From Thermohalobaculum sp039821125 (GTDB taxonomy: Bacteria > Pseudomonadota > Alphaproteobacteria > Rhodobacterales > Rhodobacteraceae): 64,000 bases of DNA. A program made the translations under genes and the position numbers. Positions within the stretch are counted from its first letter, which is position 1. Every line of letters begins with the position of its first letter. Below, one piece after another: positions 1 through 8,736 of the stretch. The notes beneath the pieces are model-generated. The model was not told the origin of the DNA and did not search any database. It saw only the letters and a list, made by a program, of their open reading frames with translations. The stretch lies in assembly GCA_039821125.1 (NCBI GenBank), contig JBCBOR010000012.1:1-64000 (forward strand), written 5' to 3'.

Positions 1-790
1 CGGCGGCGCGGATCTTGTCGTTGATCTCCTCGGGCGAGGTCTCGCGGGAGGCGACGAATTTGAGATCCACGACCGAGACGTTCGGGGTCGAGACGCGGAT
101 CGCGAACCCGTCCAGCTTGCCGTTCAACTCGGGCAGAACGAGGCCGACGGCTTTCGCCGCACCCGTCGAGGTCGGGATCATGTTCATGGCCGCGGCACGG
201 GCGCGGTAGAGATCCTTGTGCATCGTGTCCAGCGTCGGCTGATCGCCGGTATAGCTGTGGATCGTCGTCATCATGCCGCGCTCGATCCCGATCTCGTTGT
301 GCAGCACATGGGCGACCGGCGAGAGACAGTTGGTCGTGCAGGACGCGTTCGAGACCACGAGGTCATCAGCCGTCAGCGTGCCGTCGTTCACGCCGAAGAC
401 AATCGTCTTGTCCGCGCCTGAGGCAGGGGCCGAGACGAGCACGCGCTTCGAGCCGTTCTCGAGGTGCATCGCCGCCTTGTCGCGGGCGGTGAAGATGCCG
501 GTGCACTCCAGCGCGATATCGACATCGCCCCAGGGCAGGGCTTTCGGGTCGCGCTCGGCGGTCACCTTGATCGGGCCGCGGCCCACATCGATGGTATCGC
601 CCGAGACCGTCACCTCGCCCGGGAACCGGCCATGCACCGAGTCATAGCGCATCAGGTGCGCGTTGGTCTCGACCGGACCGAGATCGTTGATCGCGACCAC
701 CTCGATATCGGTGCGCCCGCTCTCGATGATGGCGCGCAGCACGTTGCGTCCGATCCGCCCGAAGCCGTTGATGCCGACTTTGACCGCCAT
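1..790 (-). CDS. gap: glyceraldehyde-3-phosphate dehydrogenase, C-terminus cut by window edge
   Basis: NAD(P)-dependent GAPDH of glycolysis/gluconeogenesis. The reading frame runs from an ATG at 788-790 to the window edge without a stop, so only about 263 of the usual 330 or so residues are present. The N-terminus MAVKVGINGFGRIGRN is the Rossmann dinucleotide-binding motif, and SNASCTTNC carries the catalytic cysteine of the family. A GAGG-type ribosome site precedes the start. It lies downstream of yebC on the same strand with about 100 bases between them. The family assignment is secure; which GAPDH paralogue it is cannot be told. Confidence 0.97.
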   Translation of the reverse strand, partial: MAVKVGINGFGRIGRNVLRAIIESGRTDIEVVAINDLGPVETNAHLMRYDSVHGRFPGEVTVSGDTIDVGRGPIKVTAERDPKALPWGDVDIALECTGIFTARDKAAMHLENGSKRVLVSAPASGADKTIVFGVNDGTLTADDLVVSNASCTTNCLSPVAHVLHNEIGIERGMMTTIHSYTGDQPTLDTMHKDLYRARAAAMNMIPTSTGAAKAVGLVLPELNGKLDGFAIRVSTPNVSVVDLKFVASRETSPEEINDKIRAA

Positions 791-843
791 GGTGTACTCC
801 TCATGTGTCCTAAGGGGCGCACCCCGCACCCCGTTTGAAATCG

Positions 844-863
844 GCCCGCCGGACCCGGCGGGC
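844..863 (-). terminator. GC-rich hairpin between yebC and gap
   Basis: An 8-bp perfect inverted repeat (GCCCGCCG / CGGCGGGC) lies just beyond the yebC stop. It has no U-tract on either strand, so it may be a rho-assisted or attenuating hairpin rather than a classical terminator. Assignment is weak. Confidence 0.3.
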
Positions 864-889
864 ATGGTATTCGGCCGCGATGGACCGCC

Positions 890-1636
890 TTACGAGGCGA
901 GCTTTTCCATCACCTCGTCCGACATTTCGAAATTCGCCGTGACGTTCTGAATGTCGTCGTCGTCTTCCAGCGCCGCGATCAGCTTCATCAGCGTGCCGCC
1001 CGTCGTCTCGTCGACTTCGGTCAGCGTCTGCGGCTTCCAGATCAGCTTGGTGGATTCGGCCTCGCCGAGGGTGCCTTCCAGAGCCGTCGAGACCTCGTTG
1101 AGATCCGTCGCCTCGGTGTAGATCGTGTGCCCGTCCTCCGAGCTTTCGACATCCTCGGCGCCGGCCTCGATCGCAGCTTCCATGATGTCGTCCTCGGACC
1201 CGGCGTCGGCGGGGTAGAGGATCTGGCCCTTGCGGTCGAACATGAACGAGACAGCGCCGGTCTCGGCCAGATTTCCACCGTTCTTGCCAAAGGTCGAGCG
1301 AACGGTCGAAGCCGTGCGGTTCAGGTTATCCGTCATCGCCTCGACGATCACAGCGACACCGCCGGGTCCATAGCCCTCGTAGCGGATCTCCTTGTAGTCC
1401 TCACCGCCTGCGGCCTGAGATTTGTCGATGGCGCGTTGGATCACGTCCTTGGGGACCGAGTTAGACTTGGCCTCCTTGACCGCCAGACGCAGGCGCGGGT
1501 TCTTGTCGGGATCCGGGTCGCCCATCTTCGCGGCGACGGTGATCTCCTTCGCCAGCTTGGAGAACAGCTTCGAGCGGGCCGCGTCCTGACGCCCCTTGCG
1601 ATGCTGGATATTGGCCCATTTGGAGTGGCCTGCCAT
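890..1636 (-). CDS. yebC: YebC/PmpR (TACO1) family protein
   Basis: 248 residues, the normal length for the YebC/TACO1 family. The N-terminus MAGHSKWANIQHRKGRQD is the family signature. YebC-type proteins have been described as DNA-binding regulators and, more recently, as ribosome-associated factors that help translate proline-rich stretches; the sequence cannot separate these roles. The C-terminal part is acidic (EDDDD). It is followed by gap on the same strand and may be co-transcribed with it. Confidence 0.95.
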   Translation of the reverse strand: MAGHSKWANIQHRKGRQDAARSKLFSKLAKEITVAAKMGDPDPDKNPRLRLAVKEAKSNSVPKDVIQRAIDKSQAAGGEDYKEIRYEGYGPGGVAVIVEAMTDNLNRTASTVRSTFGKNGGNLAETGAVSFMFDRKGQILYPADAGSEDDIMEAAIEAGAEDVESSEDGHTIYTEATDLNEVSTALEGTLGEAESTKLIWKPQTLTEVDETTGGTLMKLIAALEDDDDIQNVTANFEMSDEVMEKLAS

Positions 1637-1710
1637 GGCGCACCTCGTCCCTTGATCTCGGAATTGCGCGCGTTATAGGCAGGGCAGCGCGCGGCGGCAA
1701 GCCCGTCAGG

Positions 1711-2691
1711 TCACGCCGTGAAGGCCGCGCCCTGGCGGATCTGGTCGAGCCGGGCCAGAACCTCGTCCGGCAGGGCGCCTTTCGCTTCTGCCGCAAGGGC
1801 GAGGCTGAGGTGGTCAAGCGTGCCAAGCCCCACAACGATGGTCGACAGATCGCGACAGGCGAGACCAAACCGGAGCGCCGCCTGAGCCGGGGCATCGGGC
1901 GCAGGGTCGTATTCAGACCAGAGCGCGGCGGTGCGGGCTTCCTCCGCCGTGTCGTCGGCGTTCACGGTGATCGGGATCTCGCGGCCATGGCGCTGGTCCG
2001 AGGCGAGATGCCCTCCGGCGAAGATCCGGATGCCCATCACGCCCATGTCCTGCGTCTTGCAGCGGCCCAGCAGACCGGCAAAGTCGGTCGTGTTCCATGC
2101 GCCGGTGGCCGGAACGGCAGCGGTCGGGTTGAGCATGTTGTAGTAGACCTGCGCCACGTCGAACCGCCCGGCATCCACGACGCTGGCGACCGCGGCGGGA
2201 TCACCGAGCGCGGTCATGCCGAGCCAGTCGCAGAGACCCTGTTCGCGCAGGGCTTCCATTGTTTCGGCCATCTCCAGTGCCAGCTTGGCGTCGACCGACC
2301 GGCTGCCACGATGGCCCTCGGCGTCGATCTGGTTGTGCAGGATGATCACCTCGACCTTACCGAGGCCGAGACGGTCAAGGCTTGCCTCGACAGATTTCAT
2401 CATCTGGCCCTTCAGATCCCCTGCCTCGGGATCAAGCCGGAACTTGGTCGAAACCCTGGGGCGGTCTGCTGCTGCGCGGCCCACCAGCCAGCGTCCGATC
2501 ATCGTCTCGGAGACGCCCTTGCCATAGTCTGCCGCCGTGTCGATCCAGTCGATCCCGCCGCCCCACGCCATATCGAGGGCGGCCATGGCCGGCGCTTCGC
2601 CATCGTGGATCAGGACGCCGCCGACCCAGCCACCACCGAACGTGATCGCAGGCACCTGCAGGTTCGTACGGCCAAATCTACGATGGTTCAT
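1711..2691 (-). CDS. aldo/keto reductase family oxidoreductase
   Basis: NADPH-dependent AKR-type TIM-barrel protein of about 326 residues. It opens with MNHRRFGRTNLQVPAITFG, the usual AKR N-terminus, and has the IDTAADYGKG segment with the catalytic Asp/Tyr pair. The open frame extends upstream to 2760, but the ATG at 2691 is preceded by a good AGGAG-type site and matches the family start, so it was chosen. It lies 53 bases downstream of bluB on the same strand. The physiological substrate is unknown. Confidence 0.9.
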   Translation of the reverse strand: MNHRRFGRTNLQVPAITFGGGWVGGVLIHDGEAPAMAALDMAWGGGIDWIDTAADYGKGVSETMIGRWLVGRAAADRPRVSTKFRLDPEAGDLKGQMMKSVEASLDRLGLGKVEVIILHNQIDAEGHRGSRSVDAKLALEMAETMEALREQGLCDWLGMTALGDPAAVASVVDAGRFDVAQVYYNMLNPTAAVPATGAWNTTDFAGLLGRCKTQDMGVMGIRIFAGGHLASDQRHGREIPITVNADDTAEEARTAALWSEYDPAPDAPAQAALRFGLACRDLSTIVVGLGTLDHLSLALAAEAKGALPDEVLARLDQIRQGAAFTA

Positions 2692-2744
2692 CTGCAATCT
2701 CCTGCGCGGCGTTTCATCTCGGCGGGGACGTGGCTGCCTCAGCT

Positions 2745-3455
2745 CTAGCGTGTCTCCCAAGGCGTGTGGGCGTTCTCCTGCCAGCCTGCCCGATGGAGCA
2801 GAGGCGTGTCATCCTCGAACGCCGGATGGCCGAGGCAGAGATAGGCGGCAAACCGCCAGCCCGTCGGCACACCGAAGATCCTTTCGATCTCCTGCGGATC
2901 GAGGATCGAGACCATGCCGAGGCCAATATTCTCGACCCGCGCCGCCAGCCACAGCGTGTGGATCGCCATCGCGGTCGACTGCATCAGCGTCTCGGCCATG
3001 GTGGCGCGGCCCAGACCGTGCCCTTCGGCAGGATTGGCCACGCAAAAGACCGCAAGCTGCACCGGCGCGATATCGAGACCGGCCAGCTTCAAGCGCCGAT
3101 AGTCGGCTTGTCGCACGCCGTCATATTCCGTGGCCGCCGCCTCGTTGCACTTTGAAAAGCTGTCCCGGACAGCGGCGCGCAGGGCAGGGTCCTCGACCCT
3201 GATCACCCGGGTGGGACGCGCGTTGCCGACGGACGGAGCCAGCCGCATCGCGGCCTCCAGCCTGTCCAGAACATCCTGCGCAACCGGGTCGGCACGAAAG
3301 TGGCGCACATCCCGGCGCCAGGTCAGGATCCGGGTCAGCGTGTCCGCCGCGGATGCATCGAAGCGTCCCGCCGGCGACCGGTCTCGCCCAGCTTCGGCAG
3401 GCGCGCGGCGCACACGATCCGATTGGCTCAAGCGCACTCCGCCACGATGCGCCAC
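2745..3455 (-). CDS. bluB: 5,6-dimethylbenzimidazole synthase
   Basis: BluB cleaves FMNH2 with oxygen to make 5,6-dimethylbenzimidazole, the lower ligand of vitamin B12. The protein (up to 236 residues) has the nitroreductase-like fold and the family segments WRRDVRHF (about residue 47), RLAPSVGNARP and LGHPAFEDD. The start is uncertain: the first possible codon is a GTG at 3455 that overlaps the upstream lipoprotein gene, and GTG codons at 3437 and 3413 are alternatives. No other cobalamin genes are in the window, so this is a detached bluB. Confidence 0.88.
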   Translation of the reverse strand: MAHRGGVRLSQSDRVRRAPAEAGRDRSPAGRFDASAADTLTRILTWRRDVRHFRADPVAQDVLDRLEAAMRLAPSVGNARPTRVIRVEDPALRAAVRDSFSKCNEAAATEYDGVRQADYRRLKLAGLDIAPVQLAVFCVANPAEGHGLGRATMAETLMQSTAMAIHTLWLAARVENIGLGMVSILDPQEIERIFGVPTGWRFAAYLCLGHPAFEDDTPLLHRAGWQENAHTPWETR

Positions 3456-3826
3456 TCGCCGATGTCTTCCATGTAGTGGCTGAGCCCGAGGCTGGTGTTG
3501 TCATCCAGCCGGGCGCCTGCATTCCAGACCTGGCCCGGCTCGAACGCCAGCACCTCGCCCTCGCCGCAGACCTGCGGGCCGACCGAATTCGCGACGATGT
3601 CGATGGCGAGCGCACGGTCAGCGTAGCTGAGGTATCCGTCCGGTTCGTAGACCCGGGTGAAATACGCGAACTCGAGCGGGTCGTAGTGCACGCGCACCGC
3701 AAACATCCGCTCGTCGCGCGTCACCTCATAGGTTTCCGGATCGATCAGCCCCTCCAAGGGACCGACGCAGGCGCCGAGCGCCATGACCGGAAGGGACAGC
3801 ATCAGAAGGTGGCGCATGGGCTTCAT
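3428..3826 (-). CDS. small putative lipoprotein of unknown function
   Basis: 132 residues starting MKPMRHLLMLSLPVMALGAC, a lipoprotein signal peptide ending in a plausible lipobox (LGAC). An AGGAGAA site lies at the right distance before the ATG at 3826; the longer upstream open frame is not expected to be translated. The mature part has no motif I recognise. The gene overlaps the largest possible bluB frame by 28 bases, suggesting coupling or a later bluB start. Confidence 0.75.
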   Translation of the reverse strand: MKPMRHLLMLSLPVMALGACVGPLEGLIDPETYEVTRDERMFAVRVHYDPLEFAYFTRVYEPDGYLSYADRALAIDIVANSVGPQVCGEGEVLAFEPGQVWNAGARLDDNTSLGLSHYMEDIGEWRIVAECA

Positions 3827-4075
3827 CCCGGGTTCTCCTCGCCTGATCCGCTTGCCTAGCGCGGGCGGTCCGCCGTGACAAGCACCGCGCCGCGCCATGG
3901 CTGATGGGATCATGGTAAAGGCAGTCTTAAATTTCTGACTGGCCGCCCGATCGTTGACAACACACCGCCCCGAATTGTTTGTGGACCGCGTTGGGGAGCG
4001 TTGTGTGATGTGCGTGGTAGTTCGGTTGCGTGCGTGCGTTCTGTCGTAAGCCCGGAGAATTGGAGCGGATTTCCC

Positions 4076-4528
4076 ATGCGAGATGTCCACGTCTCGGCCC
4101 GAGAGGTCGCAGAAGCCCTGTTGGACGAGACCGGCCGCACCATGATCGATGGGGATTTTGACGGCTTTGCACGGCATTTCTCACTGCCGCTCATGATGGA
4201 AACCTTCGAGGGAAAACAGACACTGGACACCATCGAGCGTTTGAAAGTCACCTTCGATGGTGCCTACGAGTTCTATACACGCCACAATGTGAAGGAACTC
4301 TATCGTCACTGCGTCGATGCGCAGTTCAGAGATCCCGAAACGATCGAAAGCACCCACGAATCCCGTGTCATCAGCCACGGTGTTCTCATCATTCCGCCGT
4401 TTCCGGTCTTTTCCGTCATTCGCCGGTTCGAAGACTGTTGGAAGATCATCAAGTGCAGCTATGCGGTCAGTGAGGCGGACGATCTCAACAGGGCACTGCT
4501 GGCGCAAACGGCGCAGGCTTCGGTCTGA
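4076..4528 (+). CDS. NTF2/SnoaL-like small cytoplasmic protein, unknown function
   Basis: About 150 residues starting MRDVHVSAREVAEALLDET. The pattern (helical N-terminus, MIDGDFDGFARHFSLPLMMETFEGKQTL, later beta-rich segments ending in WKIIKCSYAVSE) resembles the SnoaL/NTF2 cone fold, which covers enzymes and non-catalytic binding proteins. The ATG at 4076 has GGAG about 10 bases upstream; an in-frame ATG at 4001 is possible but less likely. It is convergent with the SLC13 permease gene, and no neighbour suggests a role. Confidence 0.7.
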   Translation: MRDVHVSAREVAEALLDETGRTMIDGDFDGFARHFSLPLMMETFEGKQTLDTIERLKVTFDGAYEFYTRHNVKELYRHCVDAQFRDPETIESTHESRVISHGVLIIPPFPVFSVIRRFEDCWKIIKCSYAVSEADDLNRALLAQTAQASV

Positions 4529-4555
4529 GCACGGTCCTGTGCCGGCGGCGCGCGG

Positions 4556-6343
4556 TCAGAGCGGCCAGACCAGCGGCACCAGCAGCGCAGCGATGATCCC
4601 GACGCCGATGTTCATCGGCACGCCCAGCCGCATGTAATCCGTGAAGCGATAGCCGCCCGGCGCGTAGACCAGTGTGTTGGTCTGGTAGCCGATTGGCGTG
4701 GCAAAGCTGGCCGAGGCCGCGATCATCACGATCACCACGAACGGACGCGGATCGGCGTCCAGCGACAGAGCCAGCGAGATCGCCACCGGTGTGACCACGA
4801 CGGCGACCGCGTTGTTCGACACAAGCTCGGTCAGCAGCGATGACATCAGGAAGACCGCCAGCAGAATCGCGACCGGCGGCAGATCCATCAGCAGCGGCGT
4901 CAGCGGATCCACGATCAGCGAGACTGCTCCGGTCGATTGCAGCGCCCCGCCGATACACAGCATCGCGAAGATCAGTGCCAGCAAACGCCCGTCAATCGCA
5001 TCGAAGGCTTCTTCTGCGTCGATGCACCGGGTGATCAGCACCCCGGCCACGGCCACAAGGGCGAGGCCCGCAATCGGCATTAACCCCATGGCACTGCCGA
5101 TCACCACCAGCGCCAGCAGCGCCAGCACGATGGGGGCCCGGTTGCGCCGGAACGGCCGCTCGGTCGGCCGGGTCAGTTCGTCCAGTCGCTGGTCCTCGGC
5201 CAGCCGCCGGATATCGTCGGGGTCGCCTTCCAGCAGAATCGTATCGCCGATCCGGACCCGAATGTCGTCGAGGCTTTGGGCCATGCGCCCCTCGCGTCGG
5301 TGCAGGCCAATGGGATAGACGCCGTACCGGCGGCGCAGGCGCAGATCACCGAGTACCTTGCCCACCATGCGGCAACCCGGCGAGATCAGCGCCTCGACCG
5401 TGATGGTCTGTTTCTGATCGACCGCGCCGACCTGGCTGGGGGTGAGCAGGCCATCATCGTCACGCAGGCTCATTACTTCGGCGATGGACGAGCGGATGAC
5501 AACGCGATCCCCGGCCTCGAGCGTGACCGCACGCAGATTCCGCCGAAGCGAGGCATCGCCGCGCAGCACATCGATCACCCGGATCTCGGAATGCGAGACG
5601 GCGCGCACCTCCTCGATCCGTTTGCCGATCAGTTCCGAGCCGTCCGGGATCGCAATCTCGGTGAAGAACTTCAGATCCTTGCGGGCTGCCAGAAAGTCGA
5701 CCATCGATTCGCGATGGGGCAGCACGCGCGGCGCTGCCACGGCGATGAACGCGAGCCCTGCCACGACGATGACCAGAGCGACCGGCGTAACCTCGAACAG
5801 CCCGAACGGCTCGAGCCCGCTTGCCCTGGCGACCCCGTCGACCAGCAGGTTGGTCGAGGTGCCGATCAGCGTCAGCATTCCCCCGAGGATTGCGCAGTAA
5901 CTGAGCGGGATCAGCAGCTTCGAGGCCGGAACATTGAGGATCTTGCCGATCCTGACGGCCACGGGGATCAGCATGACCACGACGGGCGTGTTGTTCATGA
6001 AGGCCGAGGCCGTCGCCGTGAACCCGGCAAAGCCGGCGAACACCCGGCCGGGTGCATGCTGCACCCCGGACGAGATGGCCCGGGTGAAGATCTCGAGCGA
6101 GCCCGTTCGCACCAGTGCCCGCGACAGCACGAACATTGCCCCGATGGTCACCGGCGCCGGGTTCGAAAAGACACTCAGCGCATCGGTGACGGGGATGATC
6201 CCAAGCGCGATCAGCGTGCAGGCCCCGCCGATGGCTGTCACTTCGGGGGGATAGATCTCGCGTAGGAACAGCACGAACATCGCACCCAGAACCAGGAGCG
6301 TCAGGATGGCCGGATAGGGCTCGGGCAGATATGTGGCGATCAC
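4556..6343 (-). CDS. SLC13/DASS-type permease with two RCK_C (TrkA_C) domains
   Basis: 595-residue inner-membrane transporter. An N-terminal set of membrane helices (about residues 10-205) is followed by a cytoplasmic insert (about 210-390) holding two TrkA-C-like domains, e.g. AIPDGSELIGKRIEEV, and by a second helical half with the family-like TELVSNNAVAVVVTPVA segment. This layout is typical of bacterial SLC13-like (citrate/sulfate/dicarboxylate) permeases. The start is a GTG at 6343 without a strong ribosome site. The substrate cannot be inferred. It lies 89 bases downstream of ymdB. Confidence 0.88.
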   Translation of the reverse strand: MIATYLPEPYPAILTLLVLGAMFVLFLREIYPPEVTAIGGACTLIALGIIPVTDALSVFSNPAPVTIGAMFVLSRALVRTGSLEIFTRAISSGVQHAPGRVFAGFAGFTATASAFMNNTPVVVMLIPVAVRIGKILNVPASKLLIPLSYCAILGGMLTLIGTSTNLLVDGVARASGLEPFGLFEVTPVALVIVVAGLAFIAVAAPRVLPHRESMVDFLAARKDLKFFTEIAIPDGSELIGKRIEEVRAVSHSEIRVIDVLRGDASLRRNLRAVTLEAGDRVVIRSSIAEVMSLRDDDGLLTPSQVGAVDQKQTITVEALISPGCRMVGKVLGDLRLRRRYGVYPIGLHRREGRMAQSLDDIRVRIGDTILLEGDPDDIRRLAEDQRLDELTRPTERPFRRNRAPIVLALLALVVIGSAMGLMPIAGLALVAVAGVLITRCIDAEEAFDAIDGRLLALIFAMLCIGGALQSTGAVSLIVDPLTPLLMDLPPVAILLAVFLMSSLLTELVSNNAVAVVVTPVAISLALSLDADPRPFVVIVMIAASASFATPIGYQTNTLVYAPGGYRFTDYMRLGVPMNIGVGIIAALLVPLVWPL

Positions 6344-6432
6344 GCTGTGTCTCGGCTCAAGGGCAAGTCAGTATGCGCTTGTCAGAGGCTCGGGAGCAAC
6401 GGGCTGCGTACCGCCGCAAAGCCCTCGCCACA

Positions 6433-7248
6433 CTAGCCCGGCGCGGCGGCCGCAATCTTTCCACCAACGCGCACGGGCTGAACAGTGCGCGCAAGCCCGG
6501 TTGTGTCGTCGGTCTCGATCAGAGTGCCGCAGAGCGTCGCCTCGCCCAGCGCTGGCTCGAACCGGCCGCTCGGCATGCCGGTGATGAACCGGCGCAGCGG
6601 CTCGCCCTTGTCCATCCCGATCACCGAATTGTAGTCGCCGCACATGCCAGCGTCCGACTGATAGGCCGTCCCGCGTGGCAGGATCATCGCATCGGCGGTC
6701 GGAACATGGGTGTGGGTGCCCACCACCAGCGAGGCTTTCCCGTCGCAGAAATGCCCGACCGCCATTTTCTCCGACGTGGCCTCGGCATGGATCTCGACCA
6801 CGCTCGCCTGAACCGTACCGCCAAGGGTCGCGGGCTTCAGCGCGGTCTCGAGCGCCGAGAACGGATCATCGAACGGCTTGTTCATGAACACCCGGCCAAG
6901 CGCCACCGCGACGAACACCTTGCGCCCGCGGGTTGCCGGGAAAACGCCCGCCCCGCGACCCGGCGCACCCTTGGCATAGTTCAGGGGGCGCAGGATCCGC
7001 GGCTCGTTCCCGATGTGGCTGAGCAAGTCCTTCTGGTCGAATGCATGGTCGCCAAGGGTCAGCACATCGGCGCCTGCGGCCAGCAACTCGTCGGCGATCG
7101 GCTTGGTCATGCCATAACCCGCGGCCGAGTTCTCGGCATTCACCACGATGAAGTCGAGCGCCCAGTCCTCGCGCAGGCGGGGCAGGGCGTCGAGCACCGC
7201 AACCCGTCCGGACCGCCCAACGATATCGCCGAGGAACAGAAGTTTCAT
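6433..7248 (-). CDS. ymdB: YmdB family metallophosphoesterase
   Basis: 271 residues, the usual size for this calcineurin-like family, whose studied members hydrolyse 2',3'-cyclic nucleotides. Metal-binding motifs appear in order: FLGDIVGRSGR at the N-terminus, VNAENSAAGYG, LGDHAFDQ (GNH variant), HAEATSEK and GTHTHVPTAD. It lies downstream of the GNAT and 5-formyl-THF cyclo-ligase genes on the same strand; cyclo-ligase/ymdB proximity is common in alphaproteobacteria. The family is clear, the biological substrate is not. Confidence 0.92.
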   Translation of the reverse strand: MKLLFLGDIVGRSGRVAVLDALPRLREDWALDFIVVNAENSAAGYGMTKPIADELLAAGADVLTLGDHAFDQKDLLSHIGNEPRILRPLNYAKGAPGRGAGVFPATRGRKVFVAVALGRVFMNKPFDDPFSALETALKPATLGGTVQASVVEIHAEATSEKMAVGHFCDGKASLVVGTHTHVPTADAMILPRGTAYQSDAGMCGDYNSVIGMDKGEPLRRFITGMPSGRFEPALGEATLCGTLIETDDTTGLARTVQPVRVGGKIAAAAPG

Positions 7249-7285
7249 AATGGCGGTTTATCGCCCCGGCCGCCTCACGACAACA

Positions 7286-7771
7286 TCAGAGCGGGCGATA
7301 GAGGATGAACATGTCCACAAGACCCGCGCTCGGGTGGCGAAAGGCTGCGCGGTTGACCCCGGTCTGCTCGAAGCCTGCGCGATACCAGATGTCCAGCGCC
7401 CGTGCGTTGGTCGCGACCACCGCATTGAACTGCATCGCCAGAAAACCGCTCTCGCGCGCACGGTCGAGCGAGTGGTCCAGCATCGCGCGTGCAACCCCGC
7501 GACCCTGTGCGTCGGGGTGCGAGATATACCCGCAATTCGCAACATGATCGCCCGGGCCGCGTTTGTTGGCACATAGATAGTATGTGCCAAGCCGCTCCGG
7601 GCCGATCTCGGCGATCCAGACCTCGTGACCTTCGCCGCACCAGAACGCCAGCGCATCAGCGCGGTCGAGATCGGTCTCGAGCGCATAGGTCTCCCCGGCC
7701 CGAATGACCGGCTCCAGCATGTCCCAGAGTGCGGCATTGTCCGCCTCGTTCGCTTGCCTGAGTGTGATCAT
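7286..7771 (-). CDS. GNAT family N-acetyltransferase
   Basis: 161 residues starting MITLRQANEADNAALWDML, the first strand and helix of the GNAT fold. The acetyl-CoA pyrophosphate loop is visible as HPDAQGRGVARAMLDHSL (Q/R-x-x-G-x-G/A type). Its ATG overlaps the stop of the upstream cyclo-ligase gene by four bases (ATGA), so the two are probably translationally coupled. The acceptor substrate is unknown. Confidence 0.9.
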   Translation of the reverse strand: MITLRQANEADNAALWDMLEPVIRAGETYALETDLDRADALAFWCGEGHEVWIAEIGPERLGTYYLCANKRGPGDHVANCGYISHPDAQGRGVARAMLDHSLDRARESGFLAMQFNAVVATNARALDIWYRAGFEQTGVNRAAFRHPSAGLVDMFILYRPL

Positions 7772-8358
7772 GGTGCGGGGCCCGGCCGGATCATGCCGTG
7801 CTCGGTGACAATGGCGTCCAGCGGTTGATCGGTGGGCTCGCGCGGGACCCGATCGATCTGCTGGGCCCTATAGGCCAGGCCGATGGCCAGCGTTCGCCAC
7901 GTCGCGCGCAGCCCCTCCAGCGTCCGGTCATAGAAGCCGCCGCCATAGCCGAGCCGCCAGCATCCCGGGTCAAAGGCGACGAGCGGGGCGATCAGCAACT
8001 CCGGCTCCAGCCAGTCGCCGGTTGCCGGCACACGGGCGCCGAACGGCCCATCGATCATCTCGGCCTCCGGCGTCCAGGCGCGGAACTTCAGGGGCAGGCC
8101 GTTCTCCTCGATCACCGGAACACACAGCCGGTGCCCCGCGTCAGCGAGAGCCGTCATCAGGGGCAGGGGGTCGATCTCGGTGCGGATCGGGCAGTACCCC
8201 GAAATCACGGCAGCACCGACATGCAGGCGCGCCGCCAGAAAGTGATCACGCGCCGCGAGCGCTGCCGCGGGCCCGTTTGCATGGGCGGCCTTTCGCGCGG
8301 CATAGGCAGCTTTGCGCAGGGCAGCTTTCTGATCGGGAAGGGACGGATGAACGCTCAT
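7768..8358 (-). CDS. ygfA: 5-formyltetrahydrofolate cyclo-ligase
   Basis: ATP-dependent conversion of 5-formyl-THF to 5,10-methenyl-THF in folate one-carbon metabolism. 196 residues, normal for the family. The C-terminal segment LGYGGGFYDRTL is the conserved ATP/Mg-binding signature and GYCPIRTEIDPLPLM matches the substrate region. The gene lies directly downstream of the probable 6S RNA gene on the same strand, the arrangement known from many proteobacteria. Confidence 0.95.
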   Translation of the reverse strand: MSVHPSLPDQKAALRKAAYAARKAAHANGPAAALAARDHFLAARLHVGAAVISGYCPIRTEIDPLPLMTALADAGHRLCVPVIEENGLPLKFRAWTPEAEMIDGPFGARVPATGDWLEPELLIAPLVAFDPGCWRLGYGGGFYDRTLEGLRATWRTLAIGLAYRAQQIDRVPREPTDQPLDAIVTEHGMIRPGPAP

Positions 8359-8413
8359 GCGCGCGTCCTAGCGCCGGTGTGCGCATCCGTCTAGCGTGAT
8401 CGTCCGGACAAGC

Positions 8414-8577
8414 GCAGGTGGCGGGCCCATCGCAACCGTGGAGCTTCAGATCCTCGCGAGCCTGGAAAACCAGGTGGGCGCCAGGTGCGTAAGCCCACGA
8501 GCGAACGCAGAGCCAGCTCCCGCGAGAAAAATTAGGCCACCAGGAAACTGTTCTCTCACGAGAAGGACAGCACCCGC
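8414..8577 (-). ncRNA. ssrS: probable 6S RNA
   Basis: 6S RNA binds the housekeeping RNA polymerase and mimics an open promoter. On the minus strand the 5' end GCGGGTG can pair with CACCTGC near the 3' end, giving a closing stem around a transcript of about 164 nt. An apical hairpin CCTGG-TTTT-CCAGG and a GGCCTAATTTTT stretch resemble the GCCUUAAAA region of known 6S RNAs. There is no convincing protein here, and the gene sits right upstream of 5-formyl-THF cyclo-ligase, the classical ssrS-ygfA order, with zapA further upstream. The ends are estimates; a covariance-model search was not possible. Confidence 0.68.
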
Positions 8578-8585
8578 CGGAGGGT

Positions 8586-8613
8586 TAGATAACATCTGCC
8601 GGGCGATTTGTAA
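8586..8613 (-). promoter_or_regulatory. candidate promoter of the 6S RNA gene
   Basis: On the minus strand TTACAA (-35, 8613-8608) and TATCTA (-10, 8591-8586) are spaced by 16 bases, and the predicted RNA 5' end lies 7-9 bases downstream. This fits a housekeeping sigma promoter; it is inferred from sequence only. Confidence 0.45.
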
Positions 8614-8736
8614 GGGTTGCAATGTGGGGCATGGCGCCGGTTGGCATCAGTGCCCGCTATGAACCCAAAGTGCATGATACTGAAACTGTTACAAATGTCC
8701 GCTAACGGTCACCGATAGCGTTGTTCAAGAGACACC

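Noticed and set aside
3955..4000. TTGACA near 3955 as promoter of the NTF2-like gene
   Set aside because: No acceptable -10 element follows at 16-18 bases, so it was not listed as a feature.
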